A stretch of 64,000 nt of DNA from Arthrobacter sp. MSA 4-2. GTDB taxonomy: Bacteria > Actinomycetota > Actinomycetes > Actinomycetales > Micrococcaceae. Location of the stretch: NCBI RefSeq assembly GCF_016405885.1, contig NZ_JAEKGC010000002.1, forward strand, positions 1-64,000, given 5' to 3'. The position numbers and the translations under genes were made by a program. Of the stretch, positions 47,422 through 55,980 are shown in pieces (within the stretch, counting starts at the first letter, position 1; every line of letters begins with the position of its first letter). A model generated the notes under the pieces. It was not told where the DNA came from. It made no database searches and was given only the letters and a program-made list of their open reading frames with translations.

Positions 47422-48528
47422 TTGTTTCGTCAATTGGCGCGTGCCGCCTCCGCCCTCACGACTCCGCTCACCCCGGAGGATTTCCTCGCGTTGTTCAATC
47501 CGGTGCACTCCTCCCGCCAGCTCCGCGGAATTGTGACCCGCGTGGTCCACGAGACCGAGGACTCGGCCACCATCTACTTCCGCCCGGGCCACCGCTGGCA
47601 GGCCCACCAGGCCGGCCAGTGGGCGCGCATCGGCGTCGAACTAGACGGAGTGCGCCAATGGCGCTCGTACTCGTTAACCACTGCGGCCGGCCACGATCCC
47701 GCGATCACTGTGAAGGACGCCGGTGCCGTCTCCCGGGTGCTGGTCCGCGGCACCAAACCGGGCGACGTGCTCTTCCTTTCGCCCCCTCAGGGTGACTTCG
47801 TTCTGCCCGAGCACCCGCGGTCCCTGCTCATGCTCACGGCAGGCAGCGGCATTACCCCCGTGATGTCCATGATCCGCACCCTCATCCCCCGCCGCCCCGA
47901 CGCCGATGTGGTGCTGATCAACTCAAACAGCACCCCCGAGAAGAGCCTCTTCCGTGAAGAACTCGCAGAACTCGCCGACCAGTTTCCCAATCTGACGGTC
48001 CGCCACTGGTTCACCAGCGCCCGAGGGCGCCTCGAGTTCACCGCCAAGACCATCGCCGATCTCTGCCCGGACTGGCGCAGCCGGGCCGCCTACGCCTGCG
48101 GGCCTGAAGGTTTCCTGAACGACGCCGAGGAACTCTGGAAGAGCGAGGCGGCCCTTGAGGCCGCCAGCACGTCGCCGGGCATCGCAGCCGGAGCCGAAGC
48201 GAAGGGCGCCAGCCCGGGAACCCTCACCGTCGAACGCTTTAGCACCGACCTCACGGCGGGTGCGGGGCATGACGGCGGAGTGGTCGTCTTTGAACAGTCC
48301 GACCGCGAGGTTCAGGCTGACGGTGACACTCCCCTGCTGGATGCGGGCGAGGACGCCGGCGTGTTGATGCCCAGCGGCTGCCGCATGGGTATCTGCCACA
48401 GCTGCCTCGTCCCGCTGCGGAGCGGGCAGGTCCGCGACCTCCGCACGGGGGAACTTCACAACGCCCCCGGCCAACTCATCCAAACCTGCGTGTCGGCCGC
48501 GGCCGGTCCCGTAAGCCTCGACCTCTAA
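47422..48528 (+). CDS. Ferredoxin reductase with C-terminal 2Fe-2S domain
   Basis: A 368-residue electron-transfer protein. The FAD domain has WRSYSLTTAAG, the NAD(P) domain has MLTAGSGITPVMSMIRTL and AYACGPEGFL, and the C-terminal plant-type ferredoxin domain has GCRMGICHSC with the fourth cysteine in IQTCVS. This is the layout of Rv3230c, the electron donor of the DesA3 stearoyl desaturase. TTG start at 47422 with GAGG about 10 nt upstream. The desaturase gene follows 17 bp later, so the two almost surely form one redox chain. Confidence 0.92.
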   Translation: MFRQLARAASALTTPLTPEDFLALFNPVHSSRQLRGIVTRVVHETEDSATIYFRPGHRWQAHQAGQWARIGVELDGVRQWRSYSLTTAAGHDPAITVKDAGAVSRVLVRGTKPGDVLFLSPPQGDFVLPEHPRSLLMLTAGSGITPVMSMIRTLIPRRPDADVVLINSNSTPEKSLFREELAELADQFPNLTVRHWFTSARGRLEFTAKTIADLCPDWRSRAAYACGPEGFLNDAEELWKSEAALEAASTSPGIAAGAEAKGASPGTLTVERFSTDLTAGAGHDGGVVVFEQSDREVQADGDTPLLDAGEDAGVLMPSGCRMGICHSCLVPLRSGQVRDLRTGELHNAPGQLIQTCVSAAAGPVSLDL

Positions 48529-48545
48529 CCCCTCGAAGGAGCCCC

Positions 48546-49703
48546 ATGACCACCACGCTGACCCGCCCTGGCGCCCTGGCGACGTCTGGCCATCCCCTGG
48601 TCCGTCCCGATGCCGCCAAGCACCTCTCCGATGAGCAAATCGCCGAGCTCGGCCGTGAGCTGGATGCTGTTCGGGACGAAATCCTCGCCAAGCGCGGGAC
48701 AACCGACGCCGCCTACATCCGGCGCATCATCAAAATCCAGCGCACGCTCGAATTCACCGGACGCGGTGCTCTGATGTTCAGCCGGTACAAGGCCGCCTGG
48801 GCCGCCGGTACGGCCATGCTGAGCCTGGCGAAGATCCTCGAGAACATGGAGATCGGCCATAATGTGCTTCACGGGCAGTGGGACTGGATGCGCGACCCCG
48901 ACATCCACTCCACCACCTGGGAATGGGACTTTGTCACCCCGGCGCGCTCCTGGCAGCACACCCACAACGACCTCCACCACCGGTGGACAAACGTCATCGG
49001 CAAGGACAAGGACATCGGGTACAACCTGCTGCGGATGGACGCCGACCAGCCCTGGCGCCCGTTCAACCTCGGCAACCCGTTGTACAACGCGATCCTGGCT
49101 CCCGTCTTTGAGTGGGGTATCGCGCTCTACGACCTGGAAATCCCCGACTACAAAGAAGGCCTGAAGTCCAAGGAGGCGATGAACCGCGACCTCAAGGCCG
49201 TCGGGCTCAAGGCACTCAAGCAGTTCTCCAAGGACTACGCCGCCACTCCCCTGCTCGCCATGGCCACCGGCTCCGGCCGCCGGGCACTCTATGGGACCCT
49301 CGCCGCAAACGCGATCCGCAACTTCTGGGCCCATGCGGTGATCTTCTGCGGCCACTTCCCCGACGGCACCGACACCTTCACCGAAGAGATGGTTGAAGGC
49401 GAGACCCGCGGCGACTGGTATGTCCGCCAGATGATCGGCTCGGCGAACATCTCCGGCTCGAAGTTCATGCACCTGATGACCGGAAACCTCTCCCACCAGA
49501 TCGAGCACCACTGCTTCCCGGACCTGCCGTCCAACCGGTACGCCGAGGTGGCGGTGAAGGTGCGCGAGATCTGCGCCCGCTACGGCCTGCCCTACACCAC
49601 CGGTCCGCTTCCAAAGCAGGTTGGGTCCACCTGGGCGAAAATCTTCAAGCTCGCCCTGCCCCCGAAGAAGACTTCCCGAAGCCCGAAGTCCGCTCCGGCC
49701 TGA
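48546..49703 (+). CDS. Membrane fatty acid desaturase (DesA3-like)
   Basis: A 385-residue di-iron desaturase expected to introduce a cis double bond in fatty acyl chains at the membrane. The three histidine boxes are HNVLH (105-109), HNDLHH (140-145) and HQIEHH (317-322). Hydrophobic stretches lie around AAWAAGTAMLSLAKIL and NPLYNAILAPVFEWGIALYD. The neighbouring reductase supplies electrons. AAGGAG precedes the ATG. A strong GC hairpin (49721-49753) follows the stop. Confidence 0.93.
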   Translation: MTTTLTRPGALATSGHPLVRPDAAKHLSDEQIAELGRELDAVRDEILAKRGTTDAAYIRRIIKIQRTLEFTGRGALMFSRYKAAWAAGTAMLSLAKILENMEIGHNVLHGQWDWMRDPDIHSTTWEWDFVTPARSWQHTHNDLHHRWTNVIGKDKDIGYNLLRMDADQPWRPFNLGNPLYNAILAPVFEWGIALYDLEIPDYKEGLKSKEAMNRDLKAVGLKALKQFSKDYAATPLLAMATGSGRRALYGTLAANAIRNFWAHAVIFCGHFPDGTDTFTEEMVEGETRGDWYVRQMIGSANISGSKFMHLMTGNLSHQIEHHCFPDLPSNRYAEVAVKVREICARYGLPYTTGPLPKQVGSTWAKIFKLALPPKKTSRSPKSAPA

Positions 49704-49720
49704 GTTTTCCGACGGTTGAA

Positions 49721-49753
49721 GCGGGCCCCGGTGTCGTCGACGCCGGGGCCCGC
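49721..49753 (+). terminator. GC-rich hairpin after the desaturase gene
   Basis: GCGGGCCCCGG at 49721-49731 pairs with CCGGGGCCCGC at 49743-49753, extended inward by four more pairs around a 3-nt loop. There is no T tract, so it is a terminator candidate of the T-less actinobacterial type, or an RNA-stability element. Confidence 0.5.
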
Positions 49754-49836
49754 TGCGCAGGATGGTGGCTGGCCCGTCTTCGGGTCCGCTGGGTCAGGCG
49801 TGCCCGGCCAGCACCGCAGTAGGTAGCATGCTATTC

Positions 49837-52710
49837 ATGACCGTGCTGGCCCTGCCGAGCTCCCTGGCCGGTACCCTGCGCGGCCGGGGCATCTCGGACG
49901 TCCGAGACGATGAAACCACGCGCTCCGCCTACTCGAGCGACGGCTCCCTGTACCGGGTGAGGCCATCCGTCGTCGTCTTTCCCCGTAACGCGGACGACGT
50001 CCTCGCCACCCTGGAGGTGTGCCGCGAACGCGGGGTGCCGGTGACCTCCCGGGGGGCCGGGACGTCGGTGGCCGGCAATGCGGTGGGCAGCGGCGTGGTC
50101 CTCGAGTTCAGCCGGTACATGAACCAGGTTCTCGACCTCGATCCGGAGGCCCGCACGGCCGTCGTGCAGCCCGGCGCCGTGCACGCCGCCCTGCAGCGCA
50201 GGGCGCTGGCGCAGGGGCTGCGGTTCGGACCGGACCCCTCGACCCACAACCACTGCACCATCGGGGGGATGATCGGCAACAACGCGTGCGGCTCGCGCAC
50301 CCTGGCCTACGGGCGCACCGTGGACAACGTGACGCACCTCGACGTCGTCACCGGGTCCGGAACCCGCCTGATGCTCGGCCCCGACGGACCACCCTCGACA
50401 CCGGAGACCGATGCGCTCCGCGCGCTCGTACAGGACGAACTTGGCACGATCCGGACCGAACTCGGCCGGTTCGGACGCCAGGTCTCCGGCTACGCGCTTG
50501 AGCATCTGCTGCCCGAGCATCGGTTCGACCTGCGCCGCGCCCTGGTCGGAAGCGAAGGCACCCTGGCGGTGGTACTCGAAGCAGGGGTGCGCCTCGTCGC
50601 GGACCCGGCACACCGCACTCTGGTGGTCCTGGGCTTCACCGACATCGGCTCCGCGGGGGACGCGGTGATGGACGTCATGGCGTTCCGCCCCACCGCCTGC
50701 GAGGGGCTGGACTCGCGCATCGTCGACGTCGTCCGTAGCCGTAAGGGTGAGCATGCAGTGCCGGAACTGCCCGCGGGTGCCGCCTGGCTTTTCGTCGAGA
50801 TCGCCGGCGAAGACCCCCTGGAGGTCGCGGACCGCGCCCGGCGCCTCAGCCGGGCGGCGGCCCTCCCGGCGCGGGTGGTCACTGATCCCGCCGACGCGGC
50901 GGCGCTGTGGAAGATCCGCGAGGACGGGGCGGGCCTTGCGGGCCGCTCCCCTGCGAACATGCCCGCCCATTCCGGCTGGGAGGACGCGGCCGTACCCCCG
51001 GAGCGCCTCGGGGACTACCTTCGGGACTTCGACGCCCTGCTCCTCGACCATCACCTCATGGGCTTTCCGTACGGGCACTTCGGTGACGGATGCGTGCATA
51101 TCCGCCTCGATGTGCCGTTCGACCGACCCGACGGCAGCGCCCTCTTCCGCAGCTTCATGACCGCCGCCGCCGAACTGGTGGCCCGCTACGGCGGGTCCCT
51201 CTCGGGTGAGCACGGTGACGGGCGGGCCCGCAGCGAACTGCTGCCGTACATGTACTCCCCCGCCGCCATCGGGCTCTTCGGGAAGGTCAAGGCGCTGCTC
51301 GACCCGGACAATCTGCTCAACCCGGGCGTCATCGTCGATCCCCGGCCGCTCGACGTCGACATCCGGATCGCCGAGGCCAAACCGCTGCGCTCCCACCTCG
51401 GCTTCCGCTATCTGCACGACGGCGGCGACTTCAGCCAGGCCGTCCACCGCTGCACCGGGGTGGGCAAGTGCCGCGCGGAGCACACCGACGGCACCGGCGT
51501 CATGTGCCCGTCCTACCTCGCCACCCGGGAGGAGAAGGACACGACCCGCGGCCGGGCGCGGGTCCTTCAGGAAATGATCAACAAGGGAGGTGCCGGCTGG
51601 CGCTCCCCCGAGGTCCACGAAGCCCTTGACCTGTGCCTGTCCTGCAAGGGATGCGCCTCGGACTGCCCGACCGGTGTCGACATGGCGTCCTACAAGGCCG
51701 AGATGCTTCATCAGAGCTACCGCGGACGGCTCCGGCCCGCCTCGCACTACTCGCTCGGGTGGCTGCCGCGGTGGGCGCGCTTTGCCTCATCCGCGCCCCG
51801 GCTAAGCAACGCCCTCACCCGGCTGCCGGGCATCGACCGGGCCGGGCTTCGCCTGGCCGGGGTGGATTCCCGGCGCACCATACCCGCCTCCGCACCCCAG
51901 GCCTTCTCCTCCTGGTTCCGCGCCCGGCCGGCGTCCGCTCCCGGTTCCGGGGCGCGGCTGCCCGAAGGAGGAGCTCAGGAGGATCAGGCGGCCACCCTAC
52001 GGCCCCCGGTGCTGCTGTGGGCCGACACCTTCACCAACTACTTCACGCCCGAGGTGGGGCAGGCGGCCGTACGGGTTCTGGAGAAGGCGGGCTTCGAGGT
52101 GCGGCTTCCGGGCAAGGCGCTGTGCTGCGGGCTCACATGGATCTCCACCGGCCAACTGGACGCGGCACGGCGGATCCTGGGCGATACGGTCGCCGAACTC
52201 GGGCGCATCGCCGACGCCGGCATTCCCATTGTCGGGCTTGAACCCTCCTGCACCGGGGTGCTGCGATCCGACGCCCTGGAGCTCCTCGGCGAGGACACCG
52301 CCGGCGCCGTCGCCAAGGCCACCCACACGCTGGCCGAGCTGCTGGCGACAGTCCCCGGCTGGACGCCGCCCCCGATGGAGGGCACGTCCGTCGTGGCCCA
52401 GCCTCACTGCCACCACCACGCGGTCATGGGATGGACTCCGGACGCGCAGCTGCTTCGACGCGCGGGCGCCCGGGTGGTGGAGCTGGGCGGGTGCTGCGGA
52501 CTTGCAGGCAACTTCGGCGTGGAGCGCGGCCACTACGAGGTGTCGGTCGCGGTCGCCGAGCAGCAGCTGCTCCCCGCCGTACGCTCCGCCGACTCCGAAA
52601 CGGTGATCCTCGCCGACGGTTACTCGTGCCGGACCCAGCTGACCGACCTCAGCGATCGGAAGGGCATTCACCTTGCGCAGCTCCTGGACGGTGCAACGCC
52701 CGAGGAGTGA
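49837..52710 (+). CDS. FAD-linked oxidase/Fe-S oxidoreductase fusion (D-lactate-dehydrogenase-like)
   Basis: A 957-residue fusion. The N-terminal half is a FAD-binding PCMH/GlcD-type oxidase: VVFPRNADDVLATL, VTSRGAGTSVAGNAVG, STHNHCTIGGMIGNNACGS and GYALEHLLPE. The middle has two 4Fe-4S motifs (CTGVGKC ... MCPSY, and CLSCKGCASDCPTG). The C-terminal part has CCG-type segments (LCCGLTWIST, GGCCGLAGNFGVE) like GlpC/LldE. The type oxidises 2-hydroxy acids such as D-lactate. ATG 49837 follows TAGCAT (49824-49829) by 7 nt; ATG 49828 and an upstream GTG-open frame are less likely. Confidence 0.9.
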   Translation: MTVLALPSSLAGTLRGRGISDVRDDETTRSAYSSDGSLYRVRPSVVVFPRNADDVLATLEVCRERGVPVTSRGAGTSVAGNAVGSGVVLEFSRYMNQVLDLDPEARTAVVQPGAVHAALQRRALAQGLRFGPDPSTHNHCTIGGMIGNNACGSRTLAYGRTVDNVTHLDVVTGSGTRLMLGPDGPPSTPETDALRALVQDELGTIRTELGRFGRQVSGYALEHLLPEHRFDLRRALVGSEGTLAVVLEAGVRLVADPAHRTLVVLGFTDIGSAGDAVMDVMAFRPTACEGLDSRIVDVVRSRKGEHAVPELPAGAAWLFVEIAGEDPLEVADRARRLSRAAALPARVVTDPADAAALWKIREDGAGLAGRSPANMPAHSGWEDAAVPPERLGDYLRDFDALLLDHHLMGFPYGHFGDGCVHIRLDVPFDRPDGSALFRSFMTAAAELVARYGGSLSGEHGDGRARSELLPYMYSPAAIGLFGKVKALLDPDNLLNPGVIVDPRPLDVDIRIAEAKPLRSHLGFRYLHDGGDFSQAVHRCTGVGKCRAEHTDGTGVMCPSYLATREEKDTTRGRARVLQEMINKGGAGWRSPEVHEALDLCLSCKGCASDCPTGVDMASYKAEMLHQSYRGRLRPASHYSLGWLPRWARFASSAPRLSNALTRLPGIDRAGLRLAGVDSRRTIPASAPQAFSSWFRARPASAPGSGARLPEGGAQEDQAATLRPPVLLWADTFTNYFTPEVGQAAVRVLEKAGFEVRLPGKALCCGLTWISTGQLDAARRILGDTVAELGRIADAGIPIVGLEPSCTGVLRSDALELLGEDTAGAVAKATHTLAELLATVPGWTPPPMEGTSVVAQPHCHHHAVMGWTPDAQLLRRAGARVVELGGCCGLAGNFGVERGHYEVSVAVAEQQLLPAVRSADSETVILADGYSCRTQLTDLSDRKGIHLAQLLDGATPEE

Positions 52711-52993
52711 CGGCCGACCGGCAGCTGCATCAGGACTCCGTCGCAGTCATAACCATGGCGTCGGAATTTGTGCCAGAACTTTCTCTGTTTTGTTGGTCTG
52801 CTCCCGCAAGGACTCCGCGCCCGGTACCTGTTTCCCTGCAATTAACACTCGATTAACAGTTGGGGCGAATTTCCTCTTTCCACGACTAGTGTCTGGGCGT
52901 ACCGTGATGCGCACCAAACTTATATGGGGGCTTTAGGGAACTGCAGTAGAAGTCATTCCGCCCGTTTCGTCCTGTCCCGATTAGGAGGACGAT

Positions 52994-53191
52994 ATGAAAA
53001 TTGATAGGCAAGGCTTCCGGGTGGCGTCCCTGGGGCTTGTCTTCGTCCTCATTGGGTTGTGGTGGCTGACCCTGCCAGGAATTCCGCGAGAGACGGTTGT
53101 TTTCCTTCTTGGGGGCGCCGTGTTCATCGCTGGCGGCGTTCTGAGGTGGCGCGCGGAGCGCCGGCGTCGGGCTGTGGATCGCTCGCCGTAA
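52994..53191 (+). CDS. Small two-helix membrane protein
   Basis: A 65-residue protein with two hydrophobic segments (VASLGLVFVLIGLWWLTLP and TVVFLLGGAVFIAGGVL) and a basic end (RWRAERRRRAVDRSP). Unrecognised family. TTAGGAGGACGAT is a very strong ribosome site. The 283-bp gap before it holds two ATTAACA repeats (52841 and 52852) and TAGTGT (52886-52891) that could be a -10; I see no other gene. Confidence 0.7.
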   Translation: MKIDRQGFRVASLGLVFVLIGLWWLTLPGIPRETVVFLLGGAVFIAGGVLRWRAERRRRAVDRSP

Positions 53192-53260
53192 ATTCATCGA
53201 ACAGCGGGCTCTATATCGAAATTGAAAAGCGAAAAATGATCACTACATGGGGGAATTCGC

Positions 53261-53590
53261 ATGACTCAGGGCTACCAGCAGTCGCCATCAACGAGACGTG
53301 AGGAGCGCACCAATCCTGGCAGGTCCCTCGGTATCGCTGGATTCGTCCTGTCGATTCTGGGGCCATTGAGCGCCATCGGGCTGATCCTCAGCATTATCGC
53401 CTTCGTCCAGTCAAGGAAGGCGGGAATGAAAAACGGTTTTGCCCTCGCCGGGATCATCATCGGAGCTGCCCTCACCGTCGCCGGGATCACCCTCCTGACC
53501 GTCGGTATCACGAGCGTCATTCGAACCTGTGCCGAACTTGGCGACGGAGTCCACGAGCGGAACGGCATCACCTACACCTGCAATGTCTAG
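53261..53590 (+). CDS. DUF4190 domain membrane protein
   Basis: A 109-residue protein with a polar Gln/Ser/Arg N-terminus, then the DUF4190 pair of helices (SLGIAGFVLSILGPLSAIGLILSIIAFV and GFALAGIIIGAALTVAGITLL) separated by a short QSRKAGMKNG loop, and a small C-terminal exposed part with two cysteines (RTCAELG, YTCNV) that could form a disulfide outside. Function unknown. The start is preceded by GGGGGAATTCGC, a moderate ribosome site. Confidence 0.78.
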   Translation: MTQGYQQSPSTRREERTNPGRSLGIAGFVLSILGPLSAIGLILSIIAFVQSRKAGMKNGFALAGIIIGAALTVAGITLLTVGITSVIRTCAELGDGVHERNGITYTCNV

Positions 53591-53644
53591 GCGGCCGGCA
53601 GGAAGCCTCAGGAGTGCTTGCTCCAGGCGTGGGAGCTAGCCCGC

Positions 53645-53884
53645 ATGGCCAAAGACAAATCGAAGTCCGCGGAGACGCGTGAGAACCTGATCCGATCCGC
53701 TCGGCACGGGTCCCGGTACGGTGCATTCGTATGGCTGACGATCGGACTGATCCTTTGGGCGGAAGGAGGGAAGCCGGCGTTTGTCACCCTCCTCTTAGTT
53801 GGAGGAATGGCTCAGTGGGTGCTCTCTCTGTACCTGAGCACCAGGCTGCCCAAACGGAAGCTTCAGGACCCGCGCGAGTCCTAG
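53645..53884 (+). CDS. Small membrane protein of unknown function
   Basis: A 79-residue protein with a charged N-terminus (KDKSKSAETRENLIRSARHG) and two hydrophobic segments (YGAFVWLTIGLILWAEGG and FVTLLLVGGMAQWVLSLYLS). The family is unrecognised. ATG 53645 is chosen since GGGAG lies 9 nt upstream; the frame opens at 53618. It is convergent with the TetR gene, with a short 9-bp repeat in the gap. Confidence 0.65.
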   Translation: MAKDKSKSAETRENLIRSARHGSRYGAFVWLTIGLILWAEGGKPAFVTLLLVGGMAQWVLSLYLSTRLPKRKLQDPRES

Positions 53885-53920
53885 GCCTTCTCGGCGCCGG
53901 TCGCCCCGCTCACGCACCGG

Positions 53921-53950
53921 ATGCACCCAATGCACCCGATGCACCCGATG
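53921..53950. repeat. 9-bp tandem repeat (ATGCACCCG) x3
   Basis: ATGCACCCA (53921-53929), ATGCACCCG (53930-53938) and ATGCACCCG (53939-53947) followed by another ATG; a looser copy ACGCACCGG precedes at 53912. It lies in the gap between two convergent genes. Confidence 0.7.
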
Positions 53951-53973
53951 ACGACGGGAGGGTGCTGATCACC

Positions 53974-54684
53974 TCAGCGGTGTGGTGGCAGCTCGGTGGG
54001 GTTCGGCGGACCGCCAATTCCCGCGAGGACTCTATGCAGTCCCCATACGTACTGTTCAGTGGAGACGTAGGCCGCCATGGTCGACGCCGCCGCCGCGGAC
54101 AACGGATAGGTGCCGGCGGGAATGGCGGAGAACCCCGCCCGGCGTTCTGCGATGCGCTCTGCTTCTGGCCGCGCCTGACGTGTCTCGCCCAGTTCCGCCA
54201 CTTCCAAGGCAATTGAGCCGAAGACGTAGACGATGAGCAGGTAGGACGCCCTGGCCGCATCCGAGGGGTGGAGTCCGGAATCGACGAGAATTTCCATCAA
54301 CCGCTCGTTCAGGGCGAGGGCGTTTGGCCCGTCCATGGGTCCGCCGATCATCAGGCTTACAGCGCCGGGATGGGCCGACAGCCGTTCGCGCAGGTCAAGC
54401 GCGAGGTGCTCGATTCTTTGAGTCCAGGGCAGGTTCTCATCCGCCACAATGGCGTGATTGACCTGCCCCAGCAGGTGTTCGACCACGGCCTGAACTACGG
54501 CAGCCTTGTCGGGGAAGTACGTGTAGACCGCATTTGGGGCCACCCCGACCTTCGCGGCGATTCCGCGGATGGACGCCGCTGCCGGGCCACCCTCATCAAG
54601 GAGGCTCAGCGCCGCTTCGAGGATGTCATCACCGGTCAGTGCTCTGCGGGGGCCCCGACGGGAGATCTTCGCCGTTGTCGTCAT
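53974..54684 (-). CDS. TetR/AcrR family regulator (module A)
   Basis: A 236-residue regulator. The DNA-binding domain is residues about 17-62: ILEAALSLLDEGGPAAASIRGIAAKVGVAPNAVY is split as helix, turn and recognition helix VGVAPNAVYTYF. The C-terminal domain is the ligand-binding part (LALDLRERLSAHPGAVSLM, YVFGSIALEVAELGETR). It is divergent from the membrane gene at 54773 and should bind the twin YGTAC palindromes between them, repressing both. Confidence 0.9.
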   Translation of the reverse strand: MTTTAKISRRGPRRALTGDDILEAALSLLDEGGPAAASIRGIAAKVGVAPNAVYTYFPDKAAVVQAVVEHLLGQVNHAIVADENLPWTQRIEHLALDLRERLSAHPGAVSLMIGGPMDGPNALALNERLMEILVDSGLHPSDAARASYLLIVYVFGSIALEVAELGETRQARPEAERIAERRAGFSAIPAGTYPLSAAAASTMAAYVSTEQYVWGLHRVLAGIGGPPNPTELPPHR

Positions 54685-54701
54685 GGTTCATTGTCCGTCT
54701 G

Positions 54702-54745
54702 TTGACTTTCATCCTGTACGGCGTACAGTATTTGTACATCGTACA
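54702..54745 (+). promoter_or_regulatory. Promoter with twin palindromic operators (module A)
   Basis: TTGACT (54702-54707) and TACAGT (54724-54729) with a 16-bp spacer form a good promoter for the membrane gene. CTGTAC-GGC-GTACAG (54714-54728) covers the spacer and -10, and TGTAC-ATC-GTACA (54733-54745) covers the start site. The centres are 18 bp apart. This is the classic position for TetR repression by the divergent gene. Confidence 0.7.
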
Positions 54746-54772
54746 GCACATCCTCGTATTAGGTGGACGGCA

Positions 54773-55573
54773 ATGAACTCCAGCACTCAGGACAGAAGCG
54801 TTCTTCGGTCGACAGGGTGGATGTTGGTGGGAAGCGCCCTCGCCTTCGCGGCCGCCGCAACGATCCTGTCGATAACCTTCGACTGGCCCGATGTGCTGCG
54901 CGAACCGCCGAGCGTGGTCCTGCCGGCCTTCACCGCCGGCGGGCCCACACTGGTGTGGATCTGGTTTGCGACGGCATGGACCTACGGCCTGCTGGCCGTA
55001 CCGGTTCTTCTGCTCCCGGCCGCACTGGGCCTGCGGAACCATCCCGTGCTACGGGTGGCGACCTATGCGGGGGCAGCATCGGTGCTGCTGTCCCTGATCG
55101 GCTTCCTGCGCTGGGTGTTCGTGGTTCCCCAACTGGCCCGCAGCTACGCCGTCGGCGATGCACAGACGCAGGCGGCCGTCGAGGCGGCGTTTACCGCCCA
55201 GCACCAATTCGGCGGGGCTCTGCTGGGCGAACATCTCGGGCAGCTGCTGGTTGTTGGATGGTCGATCGCCCTGAGCCTGGTCATCGTGCGCACGCGGGTC
55301 CTGCCGCGCTGGCTCGGCTCCGCGGGAATCATCGTGAGCGTCATCTACCTGCTGAACCAGGGCGACATCCTCGCCACCGCCGTCCCCGGCTTCCCGGTGT
55401 GGGAACCGGCGGGCCTTCTCGGCAGCACCGGGTGGGGACTGTGGGTGGCCGCCCTGGGCGTCTGCATCCTGCGCCGCCCGTCGAGGGCAGCCGCTGACCC
55501 GACCGCCCTCACTTCCACGGCTCCTAACGAAACCCGGTCGACTGCAACCGGACAAAGGATTCGATCAGCATGA
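54773..55573 (+). CDS. DUF4386-like integral membrane protein (module A)
   Basis: A 266-residue protein with about six membrane segments. The centre resembles DUF4386 proteins: FLRWVFVVPQLARSYAVGD, then AAFTAQHQFGGALLGEHLGQLL and a late WLGSAGIIVSVIYLLNQGD. The function of the family is unknown. AGGTGG lies 6 nt before ATG 54773; the frame is open further upstream but through the operators. Remains of two further genes follow directly, so this was once a longer operon. Confidence 0.78.
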   Translation: MNSSTQDRSVLRSTGWMLVGSALAFAAAATILSITFDWPDVLREPPSVVLPAFTAGGPTLVWIWFATAWTYGLLAVPVLLLPAALGLRNHPVLRVATYAGAASVLLSLIGFLRWVFVVPQLARSYAVGDAQTQAAVEAAFTAQHQFGGALLGEHLGQLLVVGWSIALSLVIVRTRVLPRWLGSAGIIVSVIYLLNQGDILATAVPGFPVWEPAGLLGSTGWGLWVAALGVCILRRPSRAAADPTALTSTAPNETRSTATGQRIRSA

Positions 55574-55880
55574 ACAGCACCCAAGCATCCCGGTCCGCTT
55601 TCCTGCGCGAATGGCTCCTGTGGACCGCCGGATTCGCCGTCCTGCCGCTGGCCGGCTAGATCGGCACCCTTGCAGTGCGTGGGCCGGGGCGCTGCCCGCA
55701 CTGTGGGCGCTGGGGTAGAGTATCACCACCCTGATCGGCGTCGGGGTCGGTGCGCAATTCATTGTCTTTGGCTCCAGCGGTGCCTTGGTCTTCGCGGCGG
55801 CCTCCGGACTCCTGCTCCACCGGCTTCTCCCCACCGACCGGCCACCCGCGCAGCCACCGGCCCGGTGCTCACCGCCAAGG
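55570..55880 (+). pseudogene. Decayed membrane-protein gene
   Basis: ATG 55570 overlaps the stop region of the previous gene and starts MNSTQASRSAFLREWLLW, then TAGFAVLPLAG, and stops at TAG 55657-55659. The likeness resumes in another frame as GALPALWALG, meets a further TAG, then runs on as ITTLIGVGVGAQFIVFG and ALVFAAASGLLLHRLLP. Two in-frame stops and one frameshift break what reads as a small four-helix membrane protein. No sequencing check is possible here. Confidence 0.65.
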
Positions 55881-55887
55881 CGGCGGC

Positions 55888-55980
55888 ATGAACGCGGAAC
55901 TGCACGTGGTCTTCGGCGCCGGACTGTAGCGGCGCAGTCGGCCGGTGTCGCCCACCACCGCCACCGCTGGGACGGCCTAC
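55888..55980 (+). pseudogene. N-terminal remnant of an NAD(P)-binding (NmrA/epimerase-like) protein
   Basis: ATG 55888 with AAGGCGG upstream starts MNAELHVVFGAGL and then hits TAG (55927-55929). L-H-V-V-F-G-A-G is the usual start of extended short-chain dehydrogenase or NmrA-like proteins (the glycine-rich NAD(P) loop). The rest is lost; the convergent dehydrogenase gene ends here, so a deletion is likely. Confidence 0.55.
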
